Made by a program: the position numbers and the translations under genes. A stretch of DNA of 64,000 bases from Dendrolimus kikuchii (Eukaryota; Arthropoda; Insecta; Lepidoptera; Lasiocampidae). This document shows positions 1 to 11,559 of the stretch, piece by piece (the first letter of the stretch is position 1; each line of letters starts with the position of its first letter). The DNA lies in assembly GCA_019925095.2 (NCBI GenBank), contig CM034394.1:25284272-25348271 (forward strand). The letters are read 5' to 3'. The notes under the pieces were generated by a model, which saw only the letters and a program-made list of their open reading frames with translations, made no database searches and was not told the origin of the DNA.

Positions 1-200
1 CTAAGGCTTTGCCGGCCTAGCTCACTGCAACGCAGAGGCTCCGGATTCGATTCCTGGTATAGTAAATTTCGGAAACGTATTTTCTCCGATATTTACTATG
101 GTCTGGGTGTCTGGGATCGGCCCCAGTCCGTTGTATATATTTGGGGATATACAATATGTGTGTTTCTCTGCTGATTATTATCATTATAGGCATCAATCAC
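1..200 (+). repeat. SINE family C, copy 1 (5' end cut by window edge)
   Basis: A tRNA-like internal promoter half is visible: ggattcgattcctgg matches a pol III B box. The body that follows (ttactatggtctgggtgtc, then cggcccc and ggggatatacaatatgtgtg) recurs at 12.55-13.37 kb and 29.77-30.0 kb, so it is a dispersed family. The A box side is weak. The 3' part runs into AT-rich ATT repeats, the usual SINE tail type. Confidence 0.7.
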
Positions 201-232
201 ACGCGAAATGATAGGCACAGCTAGTTTAATAT

Positions 233-504
233 ACATACATACATACATACATAACTTCACGCCAGTTCCCTTGCGAGGTAGGCACGAACAACAGAGTGCC
301 ATTTAGGCTTATTCTTACACACCTCACTTGCCTCTTTGACATTCATAACTCTTGTCATGCAAGCTCGTCTGTTCTTAAGGCTTCTGACATCACCTTCTGC
401 TAGTACACGACCAATTTGATCATGGAAGGTGTGTCGTGGCCTTCCACGACTTCTGCATCCATCCACTTTTGCATTGTATATCTGTTTAGTCATTCTCTTT
501 AGGT
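233..504 (-). mobile_element. RTE-like LINE (family B) 3' fragment, copy 1
   Basis: Minus-strand reading encodes the C-terminal end of a non-LTR reverse transcriptase (KSRGRPRHTF-type region, here SRGRPRHTFHDQIGRVLAEG, then RRACMTRVMNVKEASEVC). It ends RELA-stop, directly followed by the tail (ATGT)n, seen here as catacatacata. An 11-bp target-site duplication tagtttaatat flanks it at 222-232 and 505-515. The 5' end is truncated, as in all B copies here. GRPR-x-F-x-DQI is typical of RTE-type LINE C-termini. Confidence 0.85.
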
Positions 505-971
505 TAGTTTAATATAATACAAGAAAACCCGTCCAATACCATAAATACACTAGAGTAGAAACGTCACTCCTATAATATAAAAGGAAAATAAATGGAAGTA
601 ATAAGGAAAATCAGTGTATGTCCGACTTACCTGCGCCTCGATATGGGTGGTCTTTGATGTGCTACTTTCATTAAGTAATGCCGTGGGTTACGTCTCAAGC
701 AGAACACAGACGTATTCAAGTCTCATTCATGTATGATGTCGAAAAGAAAATGTTTGATTCCTTCTATTTATCTATTGATTATAAGAACATCAGTAATTTC
801 TTTCTTAATAGATCGCCAGAGAAATGGCACGCTGTTTCATGCTAGACATAAAAATACATCTGCATTTTGAAAGTATTTTACCAATAACTCTGAGAAGTCA
901 CTCTGTTTACAAGTTCAAGATCAGTTACATTAATATTTAAAATTCTCAAAACGATAACTAGATATTGTTTT
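505..971. other. no gene seen
   Basis: AT-rich sequence with stop codons in every frame. I recognise no exon or repeat here. Confidence 0.5.
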
Positions 972-1272
972 GTTATTTACAGCAAACAGGCAGATGGCCC
1001 ACTTGATGGAAAGCGGTTACCATCGCCTATAAACATTTGCAACACCAAAGGTGTTACAAATGCGCTGCTGCTCCCTTAAAGGGGACTGGAACCTGGTCAC
1101 TAATGCCGCGGAACACAACTCAAGGTTGTTATAGCGACATACTTTAGACCAGGGGTAGTAGCCATCCAGTCGGGCAAATGCCCTACCACCTGGCTGTGGG
1201 TTGTTTAGTCGCCTCTTAAGACAGGCCGCCTGGCCGCAGGAAATTGTATTCTTTCGCCGTTCCTGCACGGAT
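972..1272 (-). mobile_element. family A retroposon, long form, copy 1
   Basis: On the minus strand it runs from atccgtgcaggaacgg to the conserved end cgatggtaaccgctttccat ... ctgtttgctg. The A-tail is degraded. The sequence between contains the family's three predicted hairpins. No target-site duplication is clear. Confidence 0.85.
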
Positions 1273-1362
1273 ATACAATAGAGGAAGTCTGGTCGCCGCC
1301 GGCGAGATCTTCCAGATCATCTTCACAGTCATTAAAACTAACTTAAATGTAGCCACATAATA

Positions 1363-1830
1363 TTAGGTCGGGGAAAAAGTTTCTTCGCATTTTATATAAA
1401 AATTCAAAAGGTTTTTTTATAAAGTTTATTTACATTTGACTAAAGTATGTAGGTGCCATTTTATTGGATAACTTTTTGCCATCTTGTAGGTAGGGACGTG
1501 ATCCCATTGCTGTAAAAATTTAGGGGCTTCTGATCAAAAGACTGCGACAAGTGGTTTTAGCAGTCCTCTCGTGATGTTAACCTGACACTGCCTAAGGAAT
1601 TCTGCAGAGACCGAAACAGGTGAAAATCTGAATGTGCAAGGTCAGGACTATACGGCGGATGCATTAACACCTCCCAGCCAAACTCTCGTAATTTTTGCTG
1701 AGTGGCTAAAGATGTGTGAGGTCTAGCGTTATCATGGTGAAAAACCACACCCCTTCTGTTGATTAATTCCGGCCGCTTTCTCTCAACTTTTTGCTTTAAT
1801 CTAATGATTATAAATAGAAAATTCAAGTGT
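1363..1830 (-). pseudogene. mariner transposase C-terminal half with 3' terminal repeat
   Basis: The minus strand encodes RPELINRRGVVFHHDNARPH, then WEVLMHPPYSPDLAHSDFHL. These contain the second and third catalytic aspartates of a DD34D mariner transposase (HHDN and SPDLA-x-SD); the usual Pro in SPDLAPSD is His here. The frame continues past stops at about 1557, 1480 and beyond (REDC-stop-NHLSQ, RWQKVIQ-stop-NGTYI), so it is dead. The outer end taggtcggggaaaaagtttc after a TA at 1361-1362 is a mariner-type terminal repeat. The 5' half of the element is missing. The family is known from its SETMAR/mariner motifs; the subfamily is not determined. Confidence 0.85.
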
Positions 1831-1884
1831 CACATTTTGAATTATTTACGCATATTATTGTTATTCCTACATATTTTATATTAG

Positions 1885-2345
1885 GATATGCGCGCGACTT
1901 TGTCTACGCTTGACTTGAAATTCCCGCAGGATTACCGGGACACAAAATACCGCAGCGTTTAAAAAAGAATGCAAGCTGTCGTTTTAGTTAAAACTGTGTC
2001 GAAATAAGCTAATTTTTACGCACCCGAACAACTACAAACCGCTCCTGGGAAAGTCCCCTCGAGATGCCCGGGATAAAGAATATCACATATTTTAATATAT
2101 AAAATTTGCTATCGAACAGTGAACAAATCACATTGGAATTCGATTTTTGCAATATGGCCATTTTGAATCATTCCCGCGGGATTCCTATGATAAAAAGTAG
2201 CGCAGATTTTAAATCTAAGAATTTGCTGTCGATCAGCGAAAACCGCATCGAAATCGCCTCAATAGTTTATACGTGAATCTCGAATAGACAGACGGACAGA
2301 CGAGAAATCTAAAAAATTGCAATGTGTTTTAGTAGTTAATTTTAT
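1885..2345 (+). repeat. degenerate repeat family F, copy 1
   Basis: Contains the widespread motif gcgcgactttgtctacg and two tandem modules with a 'cgcgggatt...cacaaaa/aaaagtag' layout, ending gagaaatctaaaaaattgca. A second copy sits at 46.6-47.2 kb. Shorter pieces occur near 31.5, 33.6, 34.0 and 36.65 kb. Such 'cgcgacttcgtc' repeats are common in lepidopteran introns. The class (Helitron or LINE tail) is not resolved. Confidence 0.6.
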
Positions 2346-2440
2346 TTATAGTCTACCATTCCAGTTGTTTTTAAATAGCTTCAATGTACAGTATAGTATA
2401 GTATAGTAGTATACTTTACTACATATTTAGAATTTTATAA

Positions 2441-2560
2441 ATGGGCTATCTAACACTGGAAGTATTTTTCAAATCATCAAATCAGACCAGTCATTCCTGA
2501 GATTAGCGTGTTCAATCAAACAAACAAACAAACTCTTCAGCTTTATATATTAGTATAAGA
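2441..2560 (-). mobile_element. Helitron fragment, 5' end only
   Basis: On the minus strand it starts tcttatactaatatataaag after a host A, then agctgaagagtttgtttg. This is the same 5' end as the complete copies at 9293-9549, 24303-24556 and 36699-36943. The CTAG 3' end is missing, so the copy is truncated. Confidence 0.65.
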
Positions 2561-3036
2561 TAATAACTACGGAGTCAGTGAGTTCCTTATTAGTATAATA
2601 TAGACCTGTAGTAGTTATGAATTCTGTTTCATTGTTTGATTAAAACTTGAACTAAATGTTTAGTCGAGTTATAATAGTAATAATAATTAATAAAATCTTT
2701 GTAAATCATAAAATTAATCAGTGGTAAAGCAATGTAGACGAACTGTACAAGTTCAGCTATCCCTGACGGAGAGCTATCGAAAATAAATAACAAAGGGAAT
2801 AAGGAAGCCTTATAAAGAAGTCGGAACGGTAAGGGCAGACATAATTAGGAGTAATAGGGCTTCGAGAAATGACAAAGAACGCAATGCGAATGATGTACGT
2901 ACAGATTTCATGGTGTATCGATCTGATAGCGGTTCTAATGTGCTAGTTTGAGTAAAAAATTTTGCAAAAACCATATTCGCTGTTTTCATTCACAAATTTA
3001 TTTAAAAGATTACTACATTAAAAAGGATTGCTAGTA
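2561..3036. other. no gene seen
   Basis: AT-rich spacer between a Helitron fragment and a MITE. No supported feature. Confidence 0.5.
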
Positions 3037-3466
3037 CAGTGTAAACTCCATGTAACGTCACTCGATTTAACGACAAACTCCCTTAAGCGTCCAAATAACT
3101 TGGCTTTGGTTGCATTCGTTATTGCACGTGCAATAGCGACCACAATTAAGTAATAAAAAGTACACTTTAAGGCCAAAATTAGTAAAAGCTGCGCAGCTGT
3201 GTTTGTTCTTGTATCGCTTAATTATCCTAGCCCGTAATAAACTCGATTTTCGGCATCGTGCCTACCGAAATTTCTAAGAAATTCCGAAATTTCTAAGTAC
3301 TTCCTTTATCACTAAGATGCCTCAATATCGCAAGATATGAAGAAAAAAGTAAAAAAATACAATAAAATTATTGATACAGCAAAAGAGTTGTCTCCATTTA
3401 ACGACAACTCTCTATAACGCCAGAAAATGTACACTCCCTTCAGTGTCTTTATGTAGAGTTTACACT
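3037..3466. mobile_element. pogo/Tigger-like MITE
   Basis: The ends are inverted: cagtgtaaactccatgtaac on the left and, on the opposite strand, tagtgtaaactctacataaa on the right, each next to TA. Subterminal repeats also face each other (gatttaacgacaaactccc and ccatttaacgacaactctc). CAGT...AACTC(C)...TAACG ends are typical of pogo/Tigger elements, which insert at TA. There is no transposase frame, so it is non-autonomous. Confidence 0.6.
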
Positions 3467-3989
3467 ATATTTACAGATGGAATGTCAGCATTAAATATCT
3501 TTTCCTTGTTTCGTTCTCGTCTTTCCTGGGAGAGTACAAAATTAACGCATTCAATCTTCACTTGCTTTTTAGCACTCATCAAGATTTACCTTCAACATTC
3601 TTGTAACATCGCAAGACCATCACCAACGTTAATATAATTGATGCATTTATATTGTTAAGAAGAATTTTTTCAAGCGTCAATCACGACTAAGTGTGTAGGG
3701 GCTATGATAATTCATAAGACCACCCATGTACCACATTTATTTCGTGGATTACTGAATAAATGTTTAAACGTTTCTTGTCAGTTGAGTGGAGCTGGTTTAG
3801 TCTCTTATTTTAGTGATTCAATATTCAGATCCGTGTAATATAGTCGTATCTATGGGGAACATGATCAATTTGGCTCTTTTGTCCAAATCACGCTATAGAC
3901 TTCTGGTGTTTGAGCATCGTATCTAAAAGGCTAATAACTACAAATTGATAAATGAGCGTTAGACTGAATCTAGTCTCTGTCTGTTTCAG
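3467..3989. other. probable intron upstream of exon
   Basis: AT-rich, no repeat recognised. The last 20 bases (tctagtctctgtctgtttca) form a pyrimidine-rich tract directly before the AG acceptor of the exon at 3990. Confidence 0.5.
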
Positions 3990-4190
3990 GTCTGGGCCGA
4001 CTGCACCCGTACGGTTCGGGTAGCGGTTCGAGCAGCGACAGCGGGCGTCGGCGCGTGCGCCCGCGCGGCCTGTCCGACACGCCGACCGCGCCCACGACGC
4101 CGACTTCAGCGTCAGACAACGCGTCGGACGCCACCCTTACGGATTCCGAGCTGCCGTTGGCGAGGGACAGCACACTTCTCGTTCAAAACG
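3990..4190 (+). CDS. internal exon of an unidentified host gene
   Basis: This is a 201-nt GC-rich island in AT-rich sequence, bounded by a good acceptor (tgtctgtttcag before 3990) and a consensus donor (gtgagt at 4191). One frame is open throughout from 3992. Two bases complete a codon begun upstream and one base is carried over downstream, so both introns are phase 1 and the exon can be skipped without shifting the frame. The peptide is LGRLHPYGSGSGSSSDSGRR, then RVRPRG, then LSDTPTAPTTPTSASDNASD, ending ELPLARDSTLLVQN. It is Ser/Thr/Pro-rich, probably disordered, with a basic RRRVRPR patch; no enzymatic domain or membrane segment is visible. The opposite strand is also open, a side effect of high GC, but only the plus strand has splice sites. 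I do not recognise the gene. A linker in a cytoskeletal, synaptic or receptor-tail protein would be a guess. Confidence 0.7.
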
Positions 4191-6484
4191 GTGAGTCAGT
4201 ACACCAAATCCCTAATTGTTTTGTAAAACTTTTTTTTAACGAGGGGAAATCTGATTGAGGACTAATCTCCATGTTGGGGTGGCACTAGTACTTCCGAAGA
4301 AGTACTGTTGACACTCAAGTTAAAGATTACCACTAAAACCCTCGGTCTTCCTTCCTTCGCTTAGCCTTACACCAGGGAATGCGGAAGATCGACCAACTTC
4401 GCGTGCCCTGGCAGGAGGCCCATAGGGCCATATCCACAATTGTATTGTTAAACTAACTGAATCAACGATTACGCACTCATCAAGGGCTTATAATATTTAG
4501 ATTTTTTAATATATAGCTGAGAAATTATTTTAACATAATCTCTCGGACCCAGAAAGAGGTCTAAGAGAGGTACATTAGACTTCAAGTGGCCGGTTCTGCA
4601 CTCATCTTCCCTTAGTAAGAAGTTGTAAGATGCCGACCGCCGGCCGGACTACCCTTTTAACCTACCACTATTCATCCGCATCTGGGCGCCTTGCCACATG
4701 CCTCTGAAAAGGTGATATCTCTGGGTCCAGGGTATAAGTCCACGGCTCACCGGGACCGACCCGGTTCCACTATGGTTCATAATACGAATGTGGCGAGAGA
4801 CGATACGAAAAACAAAGTGATCGCCGAGTGTGCAACCCGAATATGAGCAAAAGTCGTTGACGTTAGTGTCCATATTTCAGGACAAATGCAGACAAAGTCG
4901 CTGGCGATTGGTAGTAAAGATACATAATGACGTGATTGACTTAAAATTATACACCTTCATTATTTTCATGTCATTGGGCTCCTCTAATTTATGTTCCCTT
5001 TCAAGAGCGCTAGGAATCCGATCCTGCAGGACGGTCCGCTATCGGTTTCGTCTCACCTGTCAAAAATGGTCGACAGCTTCCTTTTAAAAAGGTTTTGCTT
5101 GAGGACATTCTAAAAATATTACTTTTTACTTTTACTTATGACTGGTTTTCTTTGTTACTTCAAAAATTCTACTTTATGCATAAGCTTTTAAGAACCCTAA
5201 CTTGTGCGATGAGCCAAGATCGCGGAGGTTTTACAAATATATTTATAAATAGACAAACACACGTTGTACAATTTCTTAGGCCGTAGACTGTCTCAGTAGC
5301 AGAAAGCGGCCGCTAGCATCAATAACCTTGGACGTCGCTTTCGGCCTGAGATTGACGTTAAAGTGATGGTCAGTCCAATGCAAGCTGAATGTTTGAAAAC
5401 ATCGATAAATAGTGACCACACTGATATTTGCTATGCTGTCATACCTGGTGATCTAAAGTGTGTTTGTACGCGTGTATTTGGTTTTGGTAAAATGTCTCTC
5501 TCAACGTTGTCTAGAAAATTGCTTCTTACAGAAAGCACTATCCTCAAATTTCCTTCACTTAAAACTACCGAACATGTTAGGTACATGTTAGATAATTCCT
5601 CCATCGTATCCAGTGATTCAAGCAAATAAGCGACGCGTCCGTTCGCATGGCTAGCTGCTAGGCTACTATTCTCCTATTATATTAATGTACTCGATGGCTA
5701 TTATCGAGGAGACGAGCGTCCTGCTAAGCGAGAGGTGGGGCCGCGCGCATTATATCCAATGTGTTGGTGCACTAGCATGAATCAAATAAGCGATCAACTA
5801 ACAACCTCTTGCCGCTAAGTGTGCCACTGGCGGTGAGACCGAAGCCTTTATGATTGTTCAGAGTTATTTCACTGATTGATTGATTGCAAAAACGCGATAT
5901 GTTTACATTGGAATGCTCGTCGACGTGATGTCAGATTAACCACAGCCTAACAGTAACTAATTCCGATTTATAATTCTAATATCACACATTGCTTCTAATA
6001 GATTTTTACTCGGAATGTTCTCAGATATCCGCACCCGGTTTTAATTTGCCCATAGCTCGGTTCCTGTGTATAATCGTCCTAGATTTCTCTGGGAAATGCC
6101 ATTTAATTGGAATTTCTACTGCTGATTTCATACAGACTGTGGTTTTACGGTCAATGTTATGTTTAGTTCATTGGACTTTGCGCCTTACTGTTCATGTATT
6201 AATTTAACATAAATCTACATTTACAATTTTAGGCGATCGTTACACATTTGACACTTTATTATTGAAATTATATTTAGACACTCGGCCTAAATCTGCCGCT
6301 TTTGGAGTAAGGCCCAGTGAGCTTGGCACGTATCTACATACTGGTAGTGATGTAAAGCCGCATACTCACCTGCGTGCTGTAACCAAAAACCATAGGTGTA
6401 CGTGGCTCCCGAGCCGACAAAGCGAAAATCAAAGTCGGCGTATACATTAAAGCATGTTACTGTATCAACTCGGTAATAGTTTTT
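4191..6484. other. probable intron; no supported gene
   Basis: Starts at the donor of the exon at 3990-4190. A moderately GC-rich stretch at 4560-4870 and a 109-codon open frame at 5300-5629 (+) are visible, but neither has a recognisable domain or a convincing pair of splice sites. No repeat family shared with the rest of the window was found. Confidence 0.5.
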
Positions 6485-6780
6485 GTTTATTTCATCAGTT
6501 CAACAGACATGCAGACGGCCCATCTAATGAAAAGCGGTTGCCATCGTCTATGGACATCAGCAGCACCGAGGTGCTACAATAGCGCTGATGGTCTTTAAGG
6601 GAGACTGGGGCCTGGCCAGTAATGCCGGAACACAACTCCAGCTTGTTATGGCGGCATACTCAAGACCAGAGGTGATAGCCATCCAGACGGGAAAATACCG
6701 TGCCACCTGGCTGTGGGTTGTTTTGTCGCCTCTTACGACAAGCCGCGGGAAATTGTATTCTTTCTCCGTTCCTGCACAGA
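6485..6780 (-). mobile_element. family A retroposon, long form, copy 2
   Basis: Minus strand from ctgtgcaggaacggagaaag to the conserved ccatcagatgggccgtctg end (seen here as catctaatg). About ten bases of the 5' GC-rich segment are deleted (acaagccgcggg instead of the usual aggccgcccggccgc). No A-tail remains. Confidence 0.8.
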
Positions 6781-7778
6781 AAAAAATATTCGCACTCGTC
6801 GCTTGTCTGATGCGATCGAAGCTGGAGCAAATTATCCACTATTCGCGAAACTACGGTACACGAGCGAAAGAAGGGGGAGCTGGGAGACGGTTGCCGGGCC
6901 CGACATCCGACATAATCCGAACAGCGCCATACTTATTCATTGGCGGACGAGATCCGACGCGACTTTTTACTAACGTTGAGGGCTAGCAAAACACGAAACA
7001 TTTCTTGTCGGCGCCGACAAAAAAACGGTGTCGAATAATTGTGAACGGCTTTATATAAAATGTTCTGCTACTACAGCGATTTTGTGTCGGACACGACAAG
7101 TGGGAACGGGATCTTCGGGCTGCAGATGAGTACACTGTTTTAGACAGCATAAAGTCTCATTTTATTTTAATACTTGTCATATTTACAATACGAATCTGCA
7201 AAAGCGTCTGCTTTAGGTTCTCTGATTAGTCAACTACTGAAATACATTATAACTTTCAATCCAATTTTTCATGATTATTACCTATAGTGTTTTATGGATT
7301 TTGATTAGAATTAATAATAATTAGATTACAATCTTCGTGACATTATTTGACAGTCGTTTGTTTCGACCACGTTCAGCTTGGTGGCATATGGTAATCTAAA
7401 AATTCATTCATTCATTAACCAAACATTCATAAAATTTAATGAAGCGACACCATATTCGTTAACGAATTTCCGGTGTAACTCTCAAAGATGTGTTTTTTTC
7501 TTTTTAACACATCATTCATTTGTAGGGTTCGAAAGGGATAGAATATCTGACTAGGGCTGCCAGTTAAAAATAAGTCTAAGGTTTTTTAATGCGTCAAATT
7601 TTATAGGATTTTACTGCCTAGTAAACTGTTTTTTGCTTGACTAACCAAAATGTAGACTCCAGACTTGATTACCAGCAGGGCAAGTTCCAAAAAACAACTA
7701 TGACCGGTCACAATAAAATTTATTTTATTTTACGTATTCTAATGCATACAAGTTTAATCACTGAGGTGTTATGCTTGC
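6781..7778. other. no gene seen; one perfect palindrome
   Basis: The first 250 bases are GC-rich but have no supported exon. A perfect 16-bp palindrome ttgtcggcgccgacaa lies at 7005-7020. The rest is AT-rich with nothing recognised. Confidence 0.5.
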
Positions 7779-8069
7779 TTTTTTTATTTTTTTTATTGCA
7801 GGAGTTCAGCAGACAGGCAGATGGCCCACTTGATGTAAAGCGGTTACCATCGCCTATAAACATTTGCAACACCAAAGGTGGTACAAATGCGCTGCTGCTC
7901 TCTTAAGGGAGACTGGGACCTGGTCACTCATGCTTTACTTTAGACCAGGGGTGGTAGCCATCCAGTCGGGCAAATGCCCTACCACCTGGCTGTGGGTTGT
8001 TTAGTCGCCTCTTACGACAGGCCGCCCGGCCGCAGGAAATTGTATTCTTTCTCCGTTCCTGCACAGATA
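7779..8069 (-). mobile_element. family A retroposon, long form with internal deletion, copy 3
   Basis: Begins on the plus strand with the T-run of its tail and ttgcaggagttcagcagaca. It ends cctgcacagat. About 30 bp around the acaac...gttgt hairpin are missing (tcactcatgctttactttag). Confidence 0.85.
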
Positions 8070-8844
8070 ACTTGCTATGAGAATACGCATTGAATGTATA
8101 TATCTGCAGACATTTCTTATAGTTTTCTACCTTGAAATTATACCTTCTTCCATTCTTCTCTACCCAAGATGAGAATAAGGCTTCCTTATTTCTAGAAGAA
8201 TAAACATAAAACCACCTATACTCAAACCAAATTCGCAGGTTGTAAAAATTGGCAGTACAATTCAGTCTTCTTAGTGTTAGATTAATATAACGAGTTAGGT
8301 TACTGATTAGTTTATATTAGTCGGGTAGTTGCTTTAGATTGCCCCACTACACGACTTGATTAGTCATCGGTCGAATATAAAAACGTACAAGCGGAGCGAC
8401 GAACCATTCTCACTTAAGCTTTAGTCTAATACACGTGTTGTAGTTAATTAGCTAATTATTGTGCTAGAAGCAGAACCTACACATTTATTATACATATATT
8501 TATTTGATTAGGCCGATATTTTCGTGGAAATAAAACTCAGAATAAATACAGTTTATAAACTAGTATACCCTTTAATTCTCTGATAATAATAGCTTTGTCG
8601 ACCTGTGTTCGGCTATTATTAGCTTTGATCAGACACCCTTTTTTTCATTCTATCTATGATAGCTTGCAGTTATGGCGGAGCACTGTATTAAACAGTTTTT
8701 GTTCTAAAATACAATACTTTTATTTTAACTAAAATAAGTATCTGATATCTTAAAATCTTACGATTAAGGAGCTAACGTTACCAGCTTTCTGGTCATCGTG
8801 TTCATAGATTTATCTCTTTTTTTCACTGCCTAATTATTTGGGAT
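8070..8844. other. no gene seen
   Basis: AT-rich, no supported repeat or coding signal. Confidence 0.5.
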
Positions 8845-9085
8845 TGTCACAAAGTCTTTTTAGTCCATACCTATTCTGGCGTACGTCGTCTGTCACACCA
8901 CAAATCATCATGTCATCTTTCACACAATTCATTCATCTCTTTTTTGGTCTACCGTTACATTTGTACCCTTCAATCTTCCAGTTTAATCCTATTTTTGTCA
9001 CATGACTTTCATCCTTTCTCGTTACATGCTCACCACCTTAGTCTTCCTCTCGCTTTTGCAGTCACGCGTGCAACCTTCAAAGATC
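8845..9085 (-). pseudogene. degenerate RTE-type reverse transcriptase C-terminus
   Basis: Across frameshifts the minus strand reads RGRLRW, HVTRKDESHVTKIGLN, GRPKK and NCVKDDMMICGVTD. The order W-x-GHV-x-R, then GRPKKRW, then D-C-(V/I)-K-D-D-M is characteristic of RTE-type LINE reverse transcriptase ends. It is a different, much older family than B (B has GRPRHTFHDQI). Several stops and shifts show it is dead. Confidence 0.65.
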
Positions 9086-9292
9086 CCTTTGTGTACTATA
9101 TTATCATCGTCATCATAATATGTATTTAAGAGCGTAGCTCCTGTCGACAAAGTCTCCTCTAATCCTCTCTAATCGCGGCCAGCTGTTAACTATTAATATA
9201 TGTGGAGAAAACCTGGTACGTACCGGCTGCCTTGATCTTTCAAATACTTGAAGGAAACTCCAGATTTTTCAATTCAACAATATTATAATATA

Positions 9293-9549
9293 CTAGCTTC
9301 TGCTCGCGACTTTGTCCGCGTGGAATAGTTAAAAAAGTAAGTTAAAAAAACCCCCGATTTTGAAACATTATTCAATGGTGCTCAGCTCCTATTGGTCTTA
9401 GCGTGATGATATATAGCCTATAGCCTTCCTCAATAAATGGGCTTTCTAACACTATAAGAATTTTTCAAATCAGACCAGTAGTTCCTGAGATTAGCGCATT
9501 CAAGCAAACACACAAACTCTTCAGCTTTATAACATTAGTATAGATAAGA
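9293..9549 (-). mobile_element. non-autonomous Helitron, 257 bp
   Basis: On the minus strand it begins TCttatctatac after a host A and ends gcagaagCTAG before a host T (plus strand ta/ctagcttctgctcgc). TC...CTRR ends and insertion between A and T are diagnostic of Helitrons. The body matches 24303-24556 and 36699-36943. No Rep/helicase frame. Confidence 0.75.
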
Positions 9550-10335
9550 TTTTAGGTAAATTTTTTAGTACATATGTCTGACATTGCACATTTTTTCAAC
9601 GTTCCAAACAATAACCTCAAAATTTACATATATTTCAAGTGGTATACGAGTTTAACACACTTAGATTAAAATTTCTGTAAAAAAAACTATTGGAAATAGA
9701 TATCTAAAAACACAATATGTAGTGGAATCCAATTGTTGTAACTTTAGGTACATCACAGTAGTGCGATGAAAATGTTAAATCCACTTTTAAGCTGTCCCAA
9801 CCCTGTTGAATGCATTCATCCTTCAAACGTGCGTTTAATAGCCGCAATTAAAGCGCGACAGTGGCGTCCCCTACCGAAATATCGCGACATAAAAACGTCG
9901 TTGTAGCCGAACATCAAATTGTTTAACACATTCGTCAGGGTTAACTTTTACGACTTGTCGTACGTTTATAACGGGCTATCGGGACAATTTGTGATATGAA
10001 TGATAGGTGTGAAAGCGGCTTTAGTTTGGACTTATTTTTTTAAATTTGGCCCTTAATAGTCGGATTTATTTGAGTGTTAATTGGTTGAGAAATTTATAAG
10101 TGTTGAATCTTGCTTTCGAACTTAGTTCGCTTCGGACTCTGGTTCAGATTTTCTACATTTTGTCCTTTAAAACATACTCGACAGTATCTTTAATATATTT
10201 GTAACTATTTTGTTAAAATTGGAACCCTTATCGTCATGTCCGTATATTTATTCATATCACAGTAATTATTTTCAAAAAGTATTGGATCTATATGGCTAAA
10301 AATTAACCAGAAAGTGTGTTGATACGTATATGTCA
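9550..10335. other. no gene seen
   Basis: AT-rich sequence without a supported exon or repeat. Confidence 0.5.
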
Positions 10336-10503
10336 GCGTCAAATTGTAAATATCGTTAGAATATAATCTATCTCGTAAGTCTGTAAACTGTCGAAATATT
10401 GTGAACCGTAACATAATGCTTACAATTTAACGGTTCACAATATGTCGACAGTTTACAATCTCGCGAGATATATTATAATCAGACGGTATTTACAATTTTA
10501 CGG
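10336..10503. repeat. fold-back MITE, arms about 75 bp
   Basis: The two halves are inverted copies with a short spacer near 10410-10430. The inner arms gtaaactgtcgaaatattgt / acaatatgtcgacagtttac differ at one base, and the outer arms caaattgtaaatatcg / ggtatttacaatttt continue the match. No coding sequence. The duplication at the ends was not resolved. Confidence 0.65.
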
Positions 10504-11039
10504 TCCACTGCAACTTCAACTTGCTAATCTTGCGAGCTATGTCGGTTACCGTTGCAATTCACTAACAAACAAATAGTCGTTATTCCAACGACGCGAACGG
10601 AGTTTCGATGGCATGCTACTTTTAAATATTATTCTTTGTGATTATCCCAATGTAAAAAAGTCGTCAGTGGATTCTAGTTAAATATAAACAACAAAATCGA
10701 ACAAGACCACTTAGTTAAATTAACGAGGCATTATGACCTCTGACGTAGGTACGACCCGTATTAAATATAAAACGGACCACCATTACACCGGGACAAATTG
10801 TAGTGGAATTTGTCCCGGAATTCGGAGTAGCTAAAACATCTAAGGGTTTGTGCAAACAAAGCGTTTACCCGGACTTTATGCTGATACATCAGGAAAAGTT
10901 ATTGTTATCAGTCGCTAGTTCTAAATTAACTCTGGACATTATCATCTGGTACACGTATTTGAGCTTGACAAAGGAAAATTGAAGGAATTAAACAAATATT
11001 TTAACGTATTATTAATGTCTTTTAATTAATTTACATTTT
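10504..11039. other. no gene seen; one perfect hairpin
   Basis: Contains a perfect 12-bp inverted repeat, ccgggacaaatt / aatttgtcccgg, with a 7-nt loop at 10788-10818. Otherwise AT-rich and featureless. Confidence 0.55.
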
Positions 11040-11273
11040 GCTAGGTGGTTGGACATTTGCCCGACTGGATGGCTACCACCCCTGGTCTAAAGTATGTCGC
11101 CATAACAACCTTGAGTTGTATCCCGGCATTAGTGACCAGGTTCCAGTCTCCCTTAAGAGAGCAGCAGCGCATTTGTAGCAACTTTGATGCTGCAAATGTC
11201 CATAGGCGATGGTAATCGCTTTCCATCAAATGGGCCGTCTGCCTGTCTGCTGATCTCCTGCAATAAAAAAAAA
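11040..11273 (+). mobile_element. family A retroposon, short form, copy 4
   Basis: Starts gctaggtggttggacatttg, that is, at the hairpin foot shared by all short copies. It ends ctcctgcaataaaaaaaaa. Confidence 0.85.
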
Positions 11274-11559
11274 CATTTTTAACTATTTCATTTATTTAAC
11301 AACTTTATACAACTTACAACAACTAACCTAAAAATAAAGAAAAAGCTATGTGAGTGATATACATAAAGTCACATAGCTAGGGAAATAACTGGGAGGTCCG
11401 AGCCCAGCAGGAGGCGTTTATGGGTTGTTATTACTACATATATCGTAGTCCACGAACTATGACGGGTTCTGTTGAAATGACAAACGTCCATTATTCTCGT
11501 CCTTAGTTATTATACCTCTATTGGTGGCAGTTGCTTATTCCAAATATGTAAAAATCAAT

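Noticed and set aside
5300..5629. 109-codon open frame with KVMVSPMQAECLKTSINSD.
   Set aside because: The opposite strand is also open for 64 codons, no domain is known, and only a weak acceptor (tctcagtagcag) precedes it with no clear donor. Kept inside the intron entry.
6588..6986. 132-codon frame starting in family A copy 2.
   Set aside because: The first half is antisense family A sequence and the second half has no domain, so it is a chance read-through.
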